NCBI GenBank assembly: GCA_001596135.1
Contig: CP014773.1
Span: 1,984,001 to 2,048,000, forward strand
Reading direction: 5' to 3'
Source of the DNA: Mucilaginibacter sp. PAMC 26640
Lineage (GTDB): Bacteria > Bacteroidota > Bacteroidia > Sphingobacteriales > Sphingobacteriaceae
Length of the DNA stretch: 64,000 nt
Every line of letters begins with the position of its first letter. Position 1 is the first letter of the stretch. Shown one piece after another: positions 9,675-18,000 of the stretch. Position numbers and translations under genes: made by a program. Under the pieces are notes generated by a model that saw only the letters and a list, made by a program, of their open reading frames with translations, had not been told where the DNA came from and searched no databases.

Positions 9675-10402
9675 AGCATCAAACGGGTAACTACAAGGTC
9701 TGCAAACAAGATCATCACACAGCTGTACACAACACCTTTAGTTGCCGACTGGCCAACTTCAAGTGCTCCACCGGAGGTGTAAAAACCCTGGTAGGCACAT
9801 ATGGACGCAATGATAAAACCAAATGCGAAAGCTTTTACCAACGCAACCCGAATAGTAAGCGGATCGAAACCATCGCGTAAACCCATAATGTAATCCGCAG
9901 GTGTTACTTCACCGCCAAATAAACAAGCTATGTAGCCACCTGTCATACCCAGTGCTATGGATACGATAACCAGCAATGGTACCATTGTGATACAAGCGAT
10001 GATTTTGGGTGCAATCAGATAGCCGGGTGCATTTACGCCCATAATCTCCAGGGCATCTATCTGCTCGGTAACCCGCATGGTGCCAATCTGCGATGCAATG
10101 CTGGATCCTACACGGCCGGCCAGAACCAGTGCCGAAATGGTAGGGCTAAATTCCAGGATGGTAGAGTCGCGCGCAATTTTACCGGCAATACTCAGCGGTA
10201 CCAGTGGGCTTGATAACTGGAATGCCACCTGTATAGTAGTAGCCGCTCCAATAAATACGGAGATAATGGCTATGATACCAAGCGAACCTATCCCAACGGA
10301 TACCATCTCGCGCATTACTTCTGCCCAGTAAACGCTGAACTTTTCTGGCCGTTTAAAACTCAGGCGCAGTAAGAGTATATATTTTCCTAAACTGTAAATC
10401 AT
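9671..10402 (-). CDS. mlaE: ABC permease, MlaE family
   Basis: A 243-residue integral membrane protein of the MlaE/TTG2B permease family with about five hydrophobic segments. The family signature is plain: GRVGSSIASQIGTMRVTEQ followed by an acidic IDALEIMGV stretch around residues 97-125. It partners the MlaF ATPase encoded immediately downstream (4-bp overlap) for phospholipid transport across the envelope. The MCE-domain component needed for a complete system is not in this window and must be encoded elsewhere. Confidence 0.92.
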   Translation of the reverse strand: MIYSLGKYILLLRLSFKRPEKFSVYWAEVMREMVSVGIGSLGIIAIISVFIGAATTIQVAFQLSSPLVPLSIAGKIARDSTILEFSPTISALVLAGRVGSSIASQIGTMRVTEQIDALEIMGVNAPGYLIAPKIIACITMVPLLVIVSIALGMTGGYIACLFGGEVTPADYIMGLRDGFDPLTIRVALVKAFAFGFIIASICAYQGFYTSGGALEVGQSATKGVVYSCVMILFADLVVTRLML

Positions 10403-10522
10403 CGTAATTGATAAATGCGGTTAAAAATACATTTTTTAATAGAAAGCTTCCCTGCTTGTTATAATTGAATTACTTTTAATAAGAATATATCTCAGCTCAC
10501 CTGTAAAAATTACTTATCTATT

Positions 10523-11227
10523 ATGAAAAACGCTTTAATAACTGCGGCTACAAAAGGCATGGGCCGGGCCATAACTATTGCTTTCGCTAAACAAGGAATA
10601 AACGTGGCAATTTGTTCTCGCAATGCGCAAGAATTATTGCATTTTAAAGCAGAACTTTTACAGATAGCCCCTCAAATTAGTGTGTTTACCATGGCTGCAG
10701 ACTGCAGCAAGCGGGCCGAGCTTATAAATTTTGCCGAATTCACCGAGAAAAACATGGGCTTCGTCGACATTATTGTGAATAATGTAGGGATGTACAAGCA
10801 CGCTTTTATACTTGATGATACTGACGATTCTTTCCAAAAACAGATAGATACCAACCTGATGCCTGCCTATGAACTATACCGTTTCTTCGGTAAACGCATG
10901 GTTTCTGTCGGTAAAGGGCATATCTTCAATATATGCTCCATTGCAGCTATAAACCCGGTGGTAGAGGCCGGGGTATACAGCGTAACAAAGTATGCGTTAT
11001 TAGGTCTTAATAAGGTAATGAAACTCGAAATGCAGCCACACGGAGTGAAAGTAACAGCTATTATCCCGGGCTCAACATTGACAGACTCATGGGCCGGGAT
11101 GGAAGTTGATAAAAACAGGATGGTACTGCCGGAAGATATAGCCGCAGCCCTGATTGAAATTTACAATATGAGTACTGGCGCTAATGTTGACGAGATGATC
11201 ATTACACCAAAATTTGGACAGATCTAG
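10523..11227 (+). CDS. SDR family oxidoreductase
   Basis: A 234-residue short-chain dehydrogenase/reductase with Rossmann fold. The cofactor loop is TAATKGMG near residue 7 (TxxxGxG type), the structural NNVG motif occurs near residue 90 and the catalytic Tyr/Lys pair is YSVTKYAL near 152, preceded by the serine in ICSIAA. The Arg in CSRNA after strand 2 suggests NADP(H) preference, which is inference. It resembles FabG-like reductases, but the substrate is unknown. It is divergent from mlaE and followed by the PspC gene after 36 bp, so partial co-transcription is possible. Confidence 0.88.
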   Translation: MKNALITAATKGMGRAITIAFAKQGINVAICSRNAQELLHFKAELLQIAPQISVFTMAADCSKRAELINFAEFTEKNMGFVDIIVNNVGMYKHAFILDDTDDSFQKQIDTNLMPAYELYRFFGKRMVSVGKGHIFNICSIAAINPVVEAGVYSVTKYALLGLNKVMKLEMQPHGVKVTAIIPGSTLTDSWAGMEVDKNRMVLPEDIAAALIEIYNMSTGANVDEMIITPKFGQI

Positions 11228-11263
11228 AAATTTACAATAACGCTAATTAAAACACTAAACAAA

Positions 11264-11887
11264 ATGGAAAAGAAACTTTATAGAAACGAACACAACAAAA
11301 TGATAGGCGGTGTTTGTTCCGGTTTGGGCGATTACCTTAATATCGACCCTACAATTGTACGTCTGGTTTTTTTAGTGATGCTTTTTGCAGGCCACGGTGC
11401 CGGTTTTGTACTGTACATCATCTTACTTATTGTATTGCCTAAACGCGGCCTTAACTTTAATGACCCTGGTTTTAAACCAGGTGTAGATTATAAGGTGCCG
11501 CCGGCTTCATCTTTTAGCAGTTCTTTTAACAGCTCATTTAACAAGCCATTTGATTTCCCGCCTATCCCGGCAAAAAAATCATCAAACGCAGGAATGATCT
11601 TCGGGGTAGTATTAATTGCACTGGGTACCCTTTTCTTAATCGATGAGCTTGATTTTATTCCGGATTTGGATTTTGATAAACTTTGGCCCGCTATACTGGT
11701 TGCTGCCGGCGCCGCATTAATATTTACAGGGCAAAAAAAGCAGCCATGGGAAAATCCTAACTGGAGCGCAACCAGCGTACACGCTGCCGAAGAACAGGAA
11801 AATACATCAACCGCAGATAAAAGCGCGGGAATTGACCTGACCAAGAAAACTAATGAAACATCAACTGACAACCCTACAACTATATAA
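11264..11887 (+). CDS. PspC-domain membrane protein
   Basis: A 207-residue protein. The N-terminal PspC domain (residues 1-60; KMIGGVCSGLGDYLNIDPT followed by a transmembrane helix) is the membrane stress-sensing module of phage-shock systems. After a Ser/Phe/Pro-rich linker there are two further hydrophobic segments around residues 105-155 of the LiaI/LiaF type (DUF5668-like). The Thr/Asn-rich tail is probably cytoplasmic. It is followed after 2 bp by a LiaF-like gene, so the two form an envelope-stress unit comparable with Lia or Psp systems. No PspA gene is seen nearby. Confidence 0.88.
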   Translation: MEKKLYRNEHNKMIGGVCSGLGDYLNIDPTIVRLVFLVMLFAGHGAGFVLYIILLIVLPKRGLNFNDPGFKPGVDYKVPPASSFSSSFNSSFNKPFDFPPIPAKKSSNAGMIFGVVLIALGTLFLIDELDFIPDLDFDKLWPAILVAAGAALIFTGQKKQPWENPNWSATSVHAAEEQENTSTADKSAGIDLTKKTNETSTDNPTTI

Positions 11888-11889
11888 TC

Positions 11890-12870
11890 ATGAAAACTAA
11901 CAAAATAATGCCGGGCCTCGTACTGGTTTTAATAGGTGCCTTGTTTTTACTGCACAATTACAACGTAATTAACTTTCATTGGGGCAACTTGTTCTCCTTG
12001 TGGCCGGTATTCCTGATCATGGCAGGCGTAAACCTCCTGCTGGCCAATAACAATACCGCCTGGGCCGCCATGATAAAAATAGGCGTGGTCATACTGGGAT
12101 TTTGCATCCTGGTTTTTGTACCTAACCGTAACCATTATTTCTGGAATAATCACAATGGTAACTGGAACTTCAGCGACGAGGATACCGATGGCGACAGCGA
12201 TACCACTGATAGTGATAGCAAAGGCATTATAAAGATCCAGGGCAGCAGCAACTTTAATGAACCTTTTACGCCGGGTGTTACACTGGCCAGGTTGAATGTG
12301 AATGGGGGCGCCTCGGTTTTTAACCTGAAGGATACCACCAACCAATTGTTCCAGGCGGATACTAAAGAATTTTTTAACCGGTTTGAATATGTGAAAAGCA
12401 TGGATGGCACTACCCCGGTAATCGATTTCCGGATGAAGAATAAAAAGAATAATAACTTCCACTGGGACAGCGACCAAACCAACACTGCCGATATCAAATT
12501 GAACACTACCCCGGAATGGGAGATCAACCTGAAAACAGGTGCCAGTGAATCAAACTTTGATTTAAGCCGCTTTAAGGTGAGAACCCTGAATATCAATGGA
12601 GGGGCAGCATCCTACAAAATTACAATGGGGATGCCCGTGGCAGTGACCAACGTGGAGGTTTCTACGGGCGTATCTGAGGTGCATATCCACATCCCCAAAG
12701 GTGCAGCCTGCCAGATCACCACACAGTCCGGCTTATCATCAAACGACTTTGACGATTTTGAGAAGAAAGACGATAACCGTTACGAAACCCCTGGCTTTGC
12801 AACAGCTGTAAACAAGATGTATATCCGGTTAAAAGGAGGCGTGTCTGATTTTAATGTAGACAGGTATTAA
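11890..12870 (+). CDS. LiaF-like membrane protein
   Basis: A 326-residue protein. Residues 1-80 hold three hydrophobic segments of the LiaI/LiaF/DUF5668 type (MPGLVLVLIGALFLLHNY and following). Next comes an acidic Asp/Ser/Thr stretch near residues 95-115, and a C-terminal beta-rich LiaF/toast-rack-like domain with repeated LNVNGGASVFNL and LNINGGAASYKI patterns at about 130 and 235. In Firmicutes LiaF restrains an envelope-stress sensor; here the partner PspC protein is encoded 2 bp upstream. No dedicated two-component system lies beside it. Confidence 0.82.
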   Translation: MKTNKIMPGLVLVLIGALFLLHNYNVINFHWGNLFSLWPVFLIMAGVNLLLANNNTAWAAMIKIGVVILGFCILVFVPNRNHYFWNNHNGNWNFSDEDTDGDSDTTDSDSKGIIKIQGSSNFNEPFTPGVTLARLNVNGGASVFNLKDTTNQLFQADTKEFFNRFEYVKSMDGTTPVIDFRMKNKKNNNFHWDSDQTNTADIKLNTTPEWEINLKTGASESNFDLSRFKVRTLNINGGAASYKITMGMPVAVTNVEVSTGVSEVHIHIPKGAACQITTQSGLSSNDFDDFEKKDDNRYETPGFATAVNKMYIRLKGGVSDFNVDRY

Positions 12871-12886
12871 GTTGACTCACCCACGG

Positions 12887-12910
12887 CCCCTCTCTAAAAG
12901 TAGAGAGGGG
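12887..12910. repeat. 10-bp-stem hairpin after LiaF-like gene
   Basis: Perfect arms CCCCTCTCTA and TAGAGAGGGG around an AAAG loop, 16 bp after the stop codon. It has no T tract, so it is a weak terminator candidate. It is followed by a TCGGGCAGCGATAGCGAACC segment at 12953-12972 that matches, in inverted orientation, the 69-bp repeat at 58.5 kb. Confidence 0.8.
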
Positions 12911-13033
12911 AGAGGCGAAGACAGCTGGTTTTTATCACGTTGCGCAGCAGAGACGGTCGGGCAGCGATAGCGAACCCGGGGTGCGTAAACCGGGCTTGCG
13001 GTGATTATCGCCGAACCTTCTCATTAATAATTG

Positions 13034-13041
13034 TAAATTTG
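13034..13041 (+). promoter_or_regulatory. -7 box of RDD gene
   Basis: TAAATTTG fits the Bacteroidota TAnnTTTG -7 element and ends 3 bp before the ATG at 13045. This favours 13045 over the upstream in-frame start at 12940, which lies inside a dispersed repeat. No clear -33 TTG is seen. Confidence 0.5.
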
Positions 13042-13044
13042 GTC

Positions 13045-13713
13045 ATGCAACCTCCCGGCTTTGATAATCTTGTTTCCGCCAGTAACGCCACTTATATTTT
13101 GGTGGTTAACGGCAAGCCCGAAGGCCCCTTTAGCATTGCCGAACTGCAATTGCGGAAAATAGCTCCCGGTGATTTTGTAAAGACTGCCGCAATGGACGAT
13201 TATCAGGAAGCCCATGAAGTTGCCGAACTCCGGCAACTTTTTGGCTTTAGCAAACAGCCCCTGCCGCTTCAATATTTTGGCAGTTTTGATCAGCGCGCAA
13301 TTGCGACCGTAATTGATTGGCTCATCGTTTCAGCTGCGTTCATCCTGGCAGCTTTTGCGGTGATGCTGATTCTGCTGCTTGCTTTATCCGGCGACGAAAA
13401 CAAAACGGTAAGGATAGGTGCGAGCATTGCGATATTGGCGCTGATTCCCCTTGGTAAGCTGATCTACAATACCAGGATGGATTGCGGCCCCAGGCAGGGC
13501 ACCCTTGGTAAGCAGTTGATGAAGATCCGCGTATGCGATATTTATGGGGAGCGGATCAGCAGCTCCAAATCTTTTAACCGTAATATTGCCAAAATTCTTT
13601 CTACAGCCACCTTTTTTGTGGGTTACGGCATGTGTTTTTTTACCAAAAAACAACAGTGCCTGCATGACCTGATTGCCGATACCCTGGTAATTAAGGATCG
13701 TTTAGACAGTTAA
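13045..13713 (+). CDS. GYF_2-RDD family membrane protein
   Basis: A 222-residue protein with two modules. The first 65 residues form a GYF_2-like domain (YILVVNGKPEGPFSIAEL, then a Gly/Asp-phe-val element), thought to bind peptides. Residues 80-220 form an RDD domain with three hydrophobic helices, the Arg in FDQRAIATVIDW, and RQGTLGKQLMKIRV typical of the family. RDD proteins are implicated in ion or small-molecule transport, but the role is unclear. Two paralogues lie at 21157-22446. The start at 13045 was chosen because the upstream extension is repeat-derived and the domain begins right after it. Confidence 0.85.
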   Translation: MQPPGFDNLVSASNATYILVVNGKPEGPFSIAELQLRKIAPGDFVKTAAMDDYQEAHEVAELRQLFGFSKQPLPLQYFGSFDQRAIATVIDWLIVSAAFILAAFAVMLILLLALSGDENKTVRIGASIAILALIPLGKLIYNTRMDCGPRQGTLGKQLMKIRVCDIYGERISSSKSFNRNIAKILSTATFFVGYGMCFFTKKQQCLHDLIADTLVIKDRLDS

Positions 13714-14042
13714 TTAATTTACCTATTTACCCTCTGATCTTGTTCGCGTTCGCAAAATCAAACAAGCGAAAACGGCCATAAACACGCCTGAACGTGCCCG
13801 AACAAGCCCGAACAAGCCCGAACACGAGCTTTGCAAAGCTGAAAATGCCTTTAGCATTCCCTGTTCGTTTTTAATGTAAAGAGCTTAGCGACCCCCACTC
13901 AATCGCCATTCACCCCGGCAGTTTGCAATTTTTGTTAAAAATTGTTAAAGACTACGAATCTATCGTAGAATAACTAATTTAATAGTTATGTTTGTTCTGT
14001 AATAATCGCAATCTCAACTTTTAACTACATATCACAGCAAAC
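13714..14042. repeat. intergenic region with CCCGAACAAG short tandem repeat
   Basis: A 329-bp gap. Around 13784-13825 there is a run of 10-bp units of the type CCCGAACAAG with variants. The same unit recurs at 58441-58470. It is followed by a GAGCTTTGCAAAGCTGAAAATG stretch rich in short inverted repeats (AGCTTTGCAAAGCT palindrome). No coding potential is evident. The final 100 bp are AT-rich and probably hold the promoter of the GLPGLI gene. Confidence 0.7.
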
Positions 14043-14990
14043 ATGAGAAACTTAATCCTCCTCTTAACCTTCAGCATTATTCTGTTTGATGCCAAAGCCC
14101 AAAACCCGGAGATGGCAAAAGCCATTGTTCATTACAAGTTTTCGCACCTGCAGGACACTACAGCTAAGGATAAACCTTACACCGAAAACATGGTGCTATT
14201 CCTGGGACAAACGGCAAGCGCTTATAAAAGCTATGACAAAAGGCTGCAGGATGCCATGATGAAAAAGCAGGTAGAACAACAAATAGCTGATCAAAAGGGA
14301 AATGGCGGCCCCATCAGCATCAAAGTTACCGGCACCAAACCAACCACTAGCGCTGAGATCTACCAATATCCGGTGCTTAATAAGATCATACGGAAAGAAT
14401 CACTGATCACCTCTTACCTGATAGAGGAACCTATGCCAACCATCAACTGGAAGATCAGCAACGATACCGCAAGTTTTGGTACCCTGCATTGCCAAAAAGC
14501 AACCGCCCATTTTAAAGGCCGCGATTACACGGCCTGGTTTTGCCCCGATCTGCCTTTTCATGCTGGTCCCTGGAAACTTAACGGGCTGCCGGGGTTGATC
14601 GTAGAGGCTTATGATGCCAAAAAAGAAGTTGAATTCAAGTTCGATGGCTTTGACCAAGTGGTTGCCACAGATAAACCGGCGGCGGTTTCTGCCGGTGTTG
14701 CCCCGCCAAGCGCTACAGTAGTAAAATTTGGCGGTATGGATGAGGATGCTTCCAATCCAAATCTTATCTCGGTACCGGTGGATGCGGTAAAAACGACAGA
14801 AAAGGAATTTGTAAAGCTACAAACAGCAATGCGCAAAGATCCGCAGGCCTTTATGGCTGCTATGGGTGGCGGTATGCAAGACAGGGTTAGCCCCGCTGGT
14901 TCGGGCGGCCCATCAAATACTATTGTGCGGATTGGCCCCGGTAATGGCCCTGTTATCAATAACCCAATAGAATTGCCGGAGAAAAAATGA
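14043..14990 (+). CDS. GLPGLI family protein
   Basis: A 315-residue exported protein with a signal peptide ending near DAKAQ (residue 20). It contains the name-giving GLPGLI motif at about residues 180-185, within HAGPWKLNGLPGLIVEA, preceded by DYTAWFCPDLP. The family is almost confined to Bacteroidota and has no established biochemical role. The C-terminal 60 residues are Gly/Pro/Met-rich. Its stop overlaps the start of the downstream outer-membrane receptor by 4 bp (ATGA), so the two are translationally coupled and probably cooperate at the outer membrane. Confidence 0.9.
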   Translation: MRNLILLLTFSIILFDAKAQNPEMAKAIVHYKFSHLQDTTAKDKPYTENMVLFLGQTASAYKSYDKRLQDAMMKKQVEQQIADQKGNGGPISIKVTGTKPTTSAEIYQYPVLNKIIRKESLITSYLIEEPMPTINWKISNDTASFGTLHCQKATAHFKGRDYTAWFCPDLPFHAGPWKLNGLPGLIVEAYDAKKEVEFKFDGFDQVVATDKPAAVSAGVAPPSATVVKFGGMDEDASNPNLISVPVDAVKTTEKEFVKLQTAMRKDPQAFMAAMGGGMQDRVSPAGSGGPSNTIVRIGPGNGPVINNPIELPEKK

Positions 14991-17659
14991 TGAGGCAAAG
15001 TAAAAACGTATTGATGCTTTTTTTAGGGGTGTTATGTTATACTGCTGGCTTTGGGCAGAGCATAAAGGGGATTGTCACCGACAGCCTGGGCAAGGCGGTT
15101 CCGTTCGCCGGGGTCAATCTCAAAAGCAGCGGAAAGCTCATTGTCGCCTATACCAATACCAGCGACAAAGGCGCATATACTTTAAACATCCCCGCAGATG
15201 CTGATAAAAGCAATTTGCAGGTAGAAGTGAGTTGCATAGGGTTTAAGAAGGCCAGCCAAACGGTAAGCAGTTTAACGTCACCGTATAACTTCAAACTGTC
15301 GGGAGCGGTGAACCAGTTGCAATCGGTTACGGTAAAAAATAACAGACCTATGCTGCGGTCGCACGGTGATACGCTGGATTATAAAGTATCGGACTTTAGC
15401 AGTCCGCAGGACAGGGTTATTGGTGATGTAATAAAGAAATTGCCGGGCGTAACGGTTGATAAGGCGGGCAAGATCAGTTATAATGGTAAGGCCATCTCAA
15501 ACTTTTACATTGCTGGTGATAACCTGCTGGACGATAAATACAATATCGCAACGGGCTCCATCCCAAATGGCGTAGTAGATAAGGTACAGGTGCTGGAAAA
15601 TCATCAGCCCATAAAAATGCTGAAAGATAAAGTTGTAAGCGATGATGTGGCGATGAACATTACCATTAAAAAAGACGCCAAGATTCAGTTGGTAGGGCAG
15701 GAAACCCTTGGTGCCGGTTTGCCGGATAAATATTATGCTGATCTGAATGCGATTGCCCTTAAGGATAAATATAAAGCGATCAATTACCTGAAGGTGAATA
15801 ACACTAATTATGACCTGGCCCGGGACATTGTTTCGCATAACCGGTCGTCTTATTTGTCGCGGCTGGACAATGATCAACCCGATGCAGAACTTTCCCTGGG
15901 CACGGCGGGCAATCCTGATCTGCCAACCAGTCGCTACTTGTTTAACCAGGCGGGCATCATCAACCTCAACAACCTGGTGAACCTGAAAAAAGATGTGCAG
16001 CTTAGGGCCAATCTCTCCTACCTGCATGATACGCAGAAGCAAAACTATACCAAGTTTAGTGAGTTTTATTTGCCTAATGATACCATCCGCTATGCCGAGG
16101 TGCAGCGCAATAGCCAACGGCCGGATTACCTGCACAGCCAGCTTTCTGTAAATATTAATAAAAGCAAATTCTACCTCAGCGATAACTTTATTGCCGACTA
16201 TAACAGAAATACCGGGTACTCGGCGCTGCTAACGAATGGTACACCGGTAAACCAGGTTCTAAAAGATAACCTGATGGATATCTCCAATGAATTCAATTAC
16301 ATGAATACGCTAAAGGGCAATAATATTGTTGAATTGTACAGCTACCTTAACCGCTCTGCAGAACCGGAGAACCGTATGATAGACCCCGGCCTTAATCCGC
16401 AAATTTTTAATAAAGGAATCGCGTACCGTTTGCTAAGCCAAAATGTAAATATCCCAACCTGGTTCACTAACAATTATACATCTTATAAAATACCCGGGAA
16501 CAAATTCACACAGACTTATAAAGCCGGCTTCAGCCTGCAATCGCAAAAGCTAACGTCCGATTTGAAAGTGACTCAGCTGAATAACGCCACCAACCTGTTT
16601 ACTGACAGTGCCGTAAACAACCTCGACTGGACGCGCCGGAAGATCTACGCTGAAGCCGGTTATGATATCCCCGGCAGTATCCTGAAAGTAAACATCAGCC
16701 TGCCGGTGAGCTATTTAAATTTAGACTATCAAGATATATACTATAACCTGAACAAAAGCCTGCAAAGATTATACTTTAATCCCAATGTAGGTGTTAAGTA
16801 TCAAACCGGGATCGAGAACTACCTGGCAGGAAGCTACAATTTCCGTAACGATATTGGGAGCATCCAGGATGTATATAATGGTTACATCCTGCAAAACTAC
16901 CGCAGTTTGTATGCTAATAATGCCGATCTTACCGAGCGCAAAACGCAAACGGCCTCGCTGGGCTTTAATTACCGCAAGGCCATTTCGCTTTTCTTTTTTG
17001 GTGTAAGTGTATCGTATATGCACCAGAACAGCAATAATATTTCGTCGAGTATTGTAACCAATAACATCCAGCAGCGCATTGTGCTGCCGTTTGATAATAA
17101 CATTGATTCCTGGTCGGGCAATGCGGTGGTGAGTAAATACGCATTCGATCTGCGCACCACCTTTAGTGCCGGCATTTCGTATCAAACTACCAAACTAAAC
17201 CAGATCCTCAACAACATTATCCTGCCCTACAATACCATTTCTAAAGGTTTTACCTTCGGTGCCGATACTAAGGTTAGCAAAAAAATAAATTTTGGCTATA
17301 AAGCCAGTTATGATATAACAACCAGCAGATCTACCGTGGCAGATGCCGAGAATAAATTTCAGCGCCTGCTGCAGCAGGCTTCGGTAAATTACAATATTAC
17401 CAATAACCTGTATTTAAATGCCTCCGGCGATCACTATTATACTCACCAGCAGCAGGTAAATGATCTGAAATATATGTTTGCCGATGCGAGCATCCGATAT
17501 AAATTGAAAAAGGTAAAGGCAGATGTAGAACTTAGTGTGCAGAACTTGTTCAACACCACAACGTACAGCGCATTGTACCTGTCGGCCAACACATTTACGC
17601 AGAGTTCTTATACAATCCCCGGCAGGTTTTTGCTGGCAAAGGTGACGTTTAATTTGTAG
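14987..17659 (+). CDS. carboxypeptidase-like domain/outer-membrane barrel protein
   Basis: An 890-residue predicted outer-membrane protein. A signal peptide ends near GFGQS (residue 24). Residues 25-110 form a carboxypeptidase-regulatory-like beta domain (IKGIVTDSLGKAVPFAGVNL). A plug-like segment follows (VIGDVIKKLPGVTVDKAGKI at about 145-165), then a long beta-barrel region of the OMP_b-brl_3 type ending in a terminal phenylalanine-containing strand (LLAKVTFNL). It is TonB-receptor-like, but I do not see a convincing TonB box. It is coupled to the GLPGLI gene, a pairing common in this phylum. The substrate is unknown. Confidence 0.9.
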   Translation: MMRQSKNVLMLFLGVLCYTAGFGQSIKGIVTDSLGKAVPFAGVNLKSSGKLIVAYTNTSDKGAYTLNIPADADKSNLQVEVSCIGFKKASQTVSSLTSPYNFKLSGAVNQLQSVTVKNNRPMLRSHGDTLDYKVSDFSSPQDRVIGDVIKKLPGVTVDKAGKISYNGKAISNFYIAGDNLLDDKYNIATGSIPNGVVDKVQVLENHQPIKMLKDKVVSDDVAMNITIKKDAKIQLVGQETLGAGLPDKYYADLNAIALKDKYKAINYLKVNNTNYDLARDIVSHNRSSYLSRLDNDQPDAELSLGTAGNPDLPTSRYLFNQAGIINLNNLVNLKKDVQLRANLSYLHDTQKQNYTKFSEFYLPNDTIRYAEVQRNSQRPDYLHSQLSVNINKSKFYLSDNFIADYNRNTGYSALLTNGTPVNQVLKDNLMDISNEFNYMNTLKGNNIVELYSYLNRSAEPENRMIDPGLNPQIFNKGIAYRLLSQNVNIPTWFTNNYTSYKIPGNKFTQTYKAGFSLQSQKLTSDLKVTQLNNATNLFTDSAVNNLDWTRRKIYAEAGYDIPGSILKVNISLPVSYLNLDYQDIYYNLNKSLQRLYFNPNVGVKYQTGIENYLAGSYNFRNDIGSIQDVYNGYILQNYRSLYANNADLTERKTQTASLGFNYRKAISLFFFGVSVSYMHQNSNNISSSIVTNNIQQRIVLPFDNNIDSWSGNAVVSKYAFDLRTTFSAGISYQTTKLNQILNNIILPYNTISKGFTFGADTKVSKKINFGYKASYDITTSRSTVADAENKFQRLLQQASVNYNITNNLYLNASGDHYYTHQQQVNDLKYMFADASIRYKLKKVKADVELSVQNLFNTTTYSALYLSANTFTQSSYTIPGRFLLAKVTFNL

Positions 17660-17689
17660 TGTGATAGTCGCTGATAATCGCTTGGTGAT

Positions 17690-17990
17690 TTAAACACAGA
17701 GGGCACAAAGATTTGCATTTTTATTTAACCACGGAGGTGCGCAGCGTTTTGCTAATTGTGGTGATAAAACTAATAAGTGCGATCGGAGAAGGCTTAATTA
17801 AAAAGAGCACAGAAACTAAATCCCTATGCTCTCCGTGCCTTCTTTGCGGCCTCTGTGGTTAATTCTACGCCTATATAGAATCCAATAACCTTAAGAACGG
17901 CAAGCAAAACTTAAATAAAAAGAGCACAGAAACTAAATTCTCTGTGCTCTCTGTGCCTTCTTTGCGGCCTCTGTGGTTAATCTACGCCTA
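17690..17990. repeat. dispersed intergenic repeat, two direct copies and an inverted fragment
   Basis: Copies at about 17795-17874 and 17911-17990 share AGAGCACAGAAACTAAAT and GTGCCTTCTTTGCGGCCTCT plus a TGGTTAATTCTACGCC-type end. Copy 2 has a perfect 10-bp stem, AGAGCACAGA (17921-17930) with TCTGTGCTCT (17941-17950). A partial inverted version lies at about 17692-17745. There is no gene between 17660 and 18000. The hairpin could also terminate the two converging operons. Confidence 0.8.
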
Positions 17991-18000
17991 CAAGGCTTGT

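Noticed and set aside
12940..13044. Upstream in-frame extension of the RDD gene
   Set aside because: The extension is within a dispersed repeat and the -7 box at 13034 favours the ATG at 13045.
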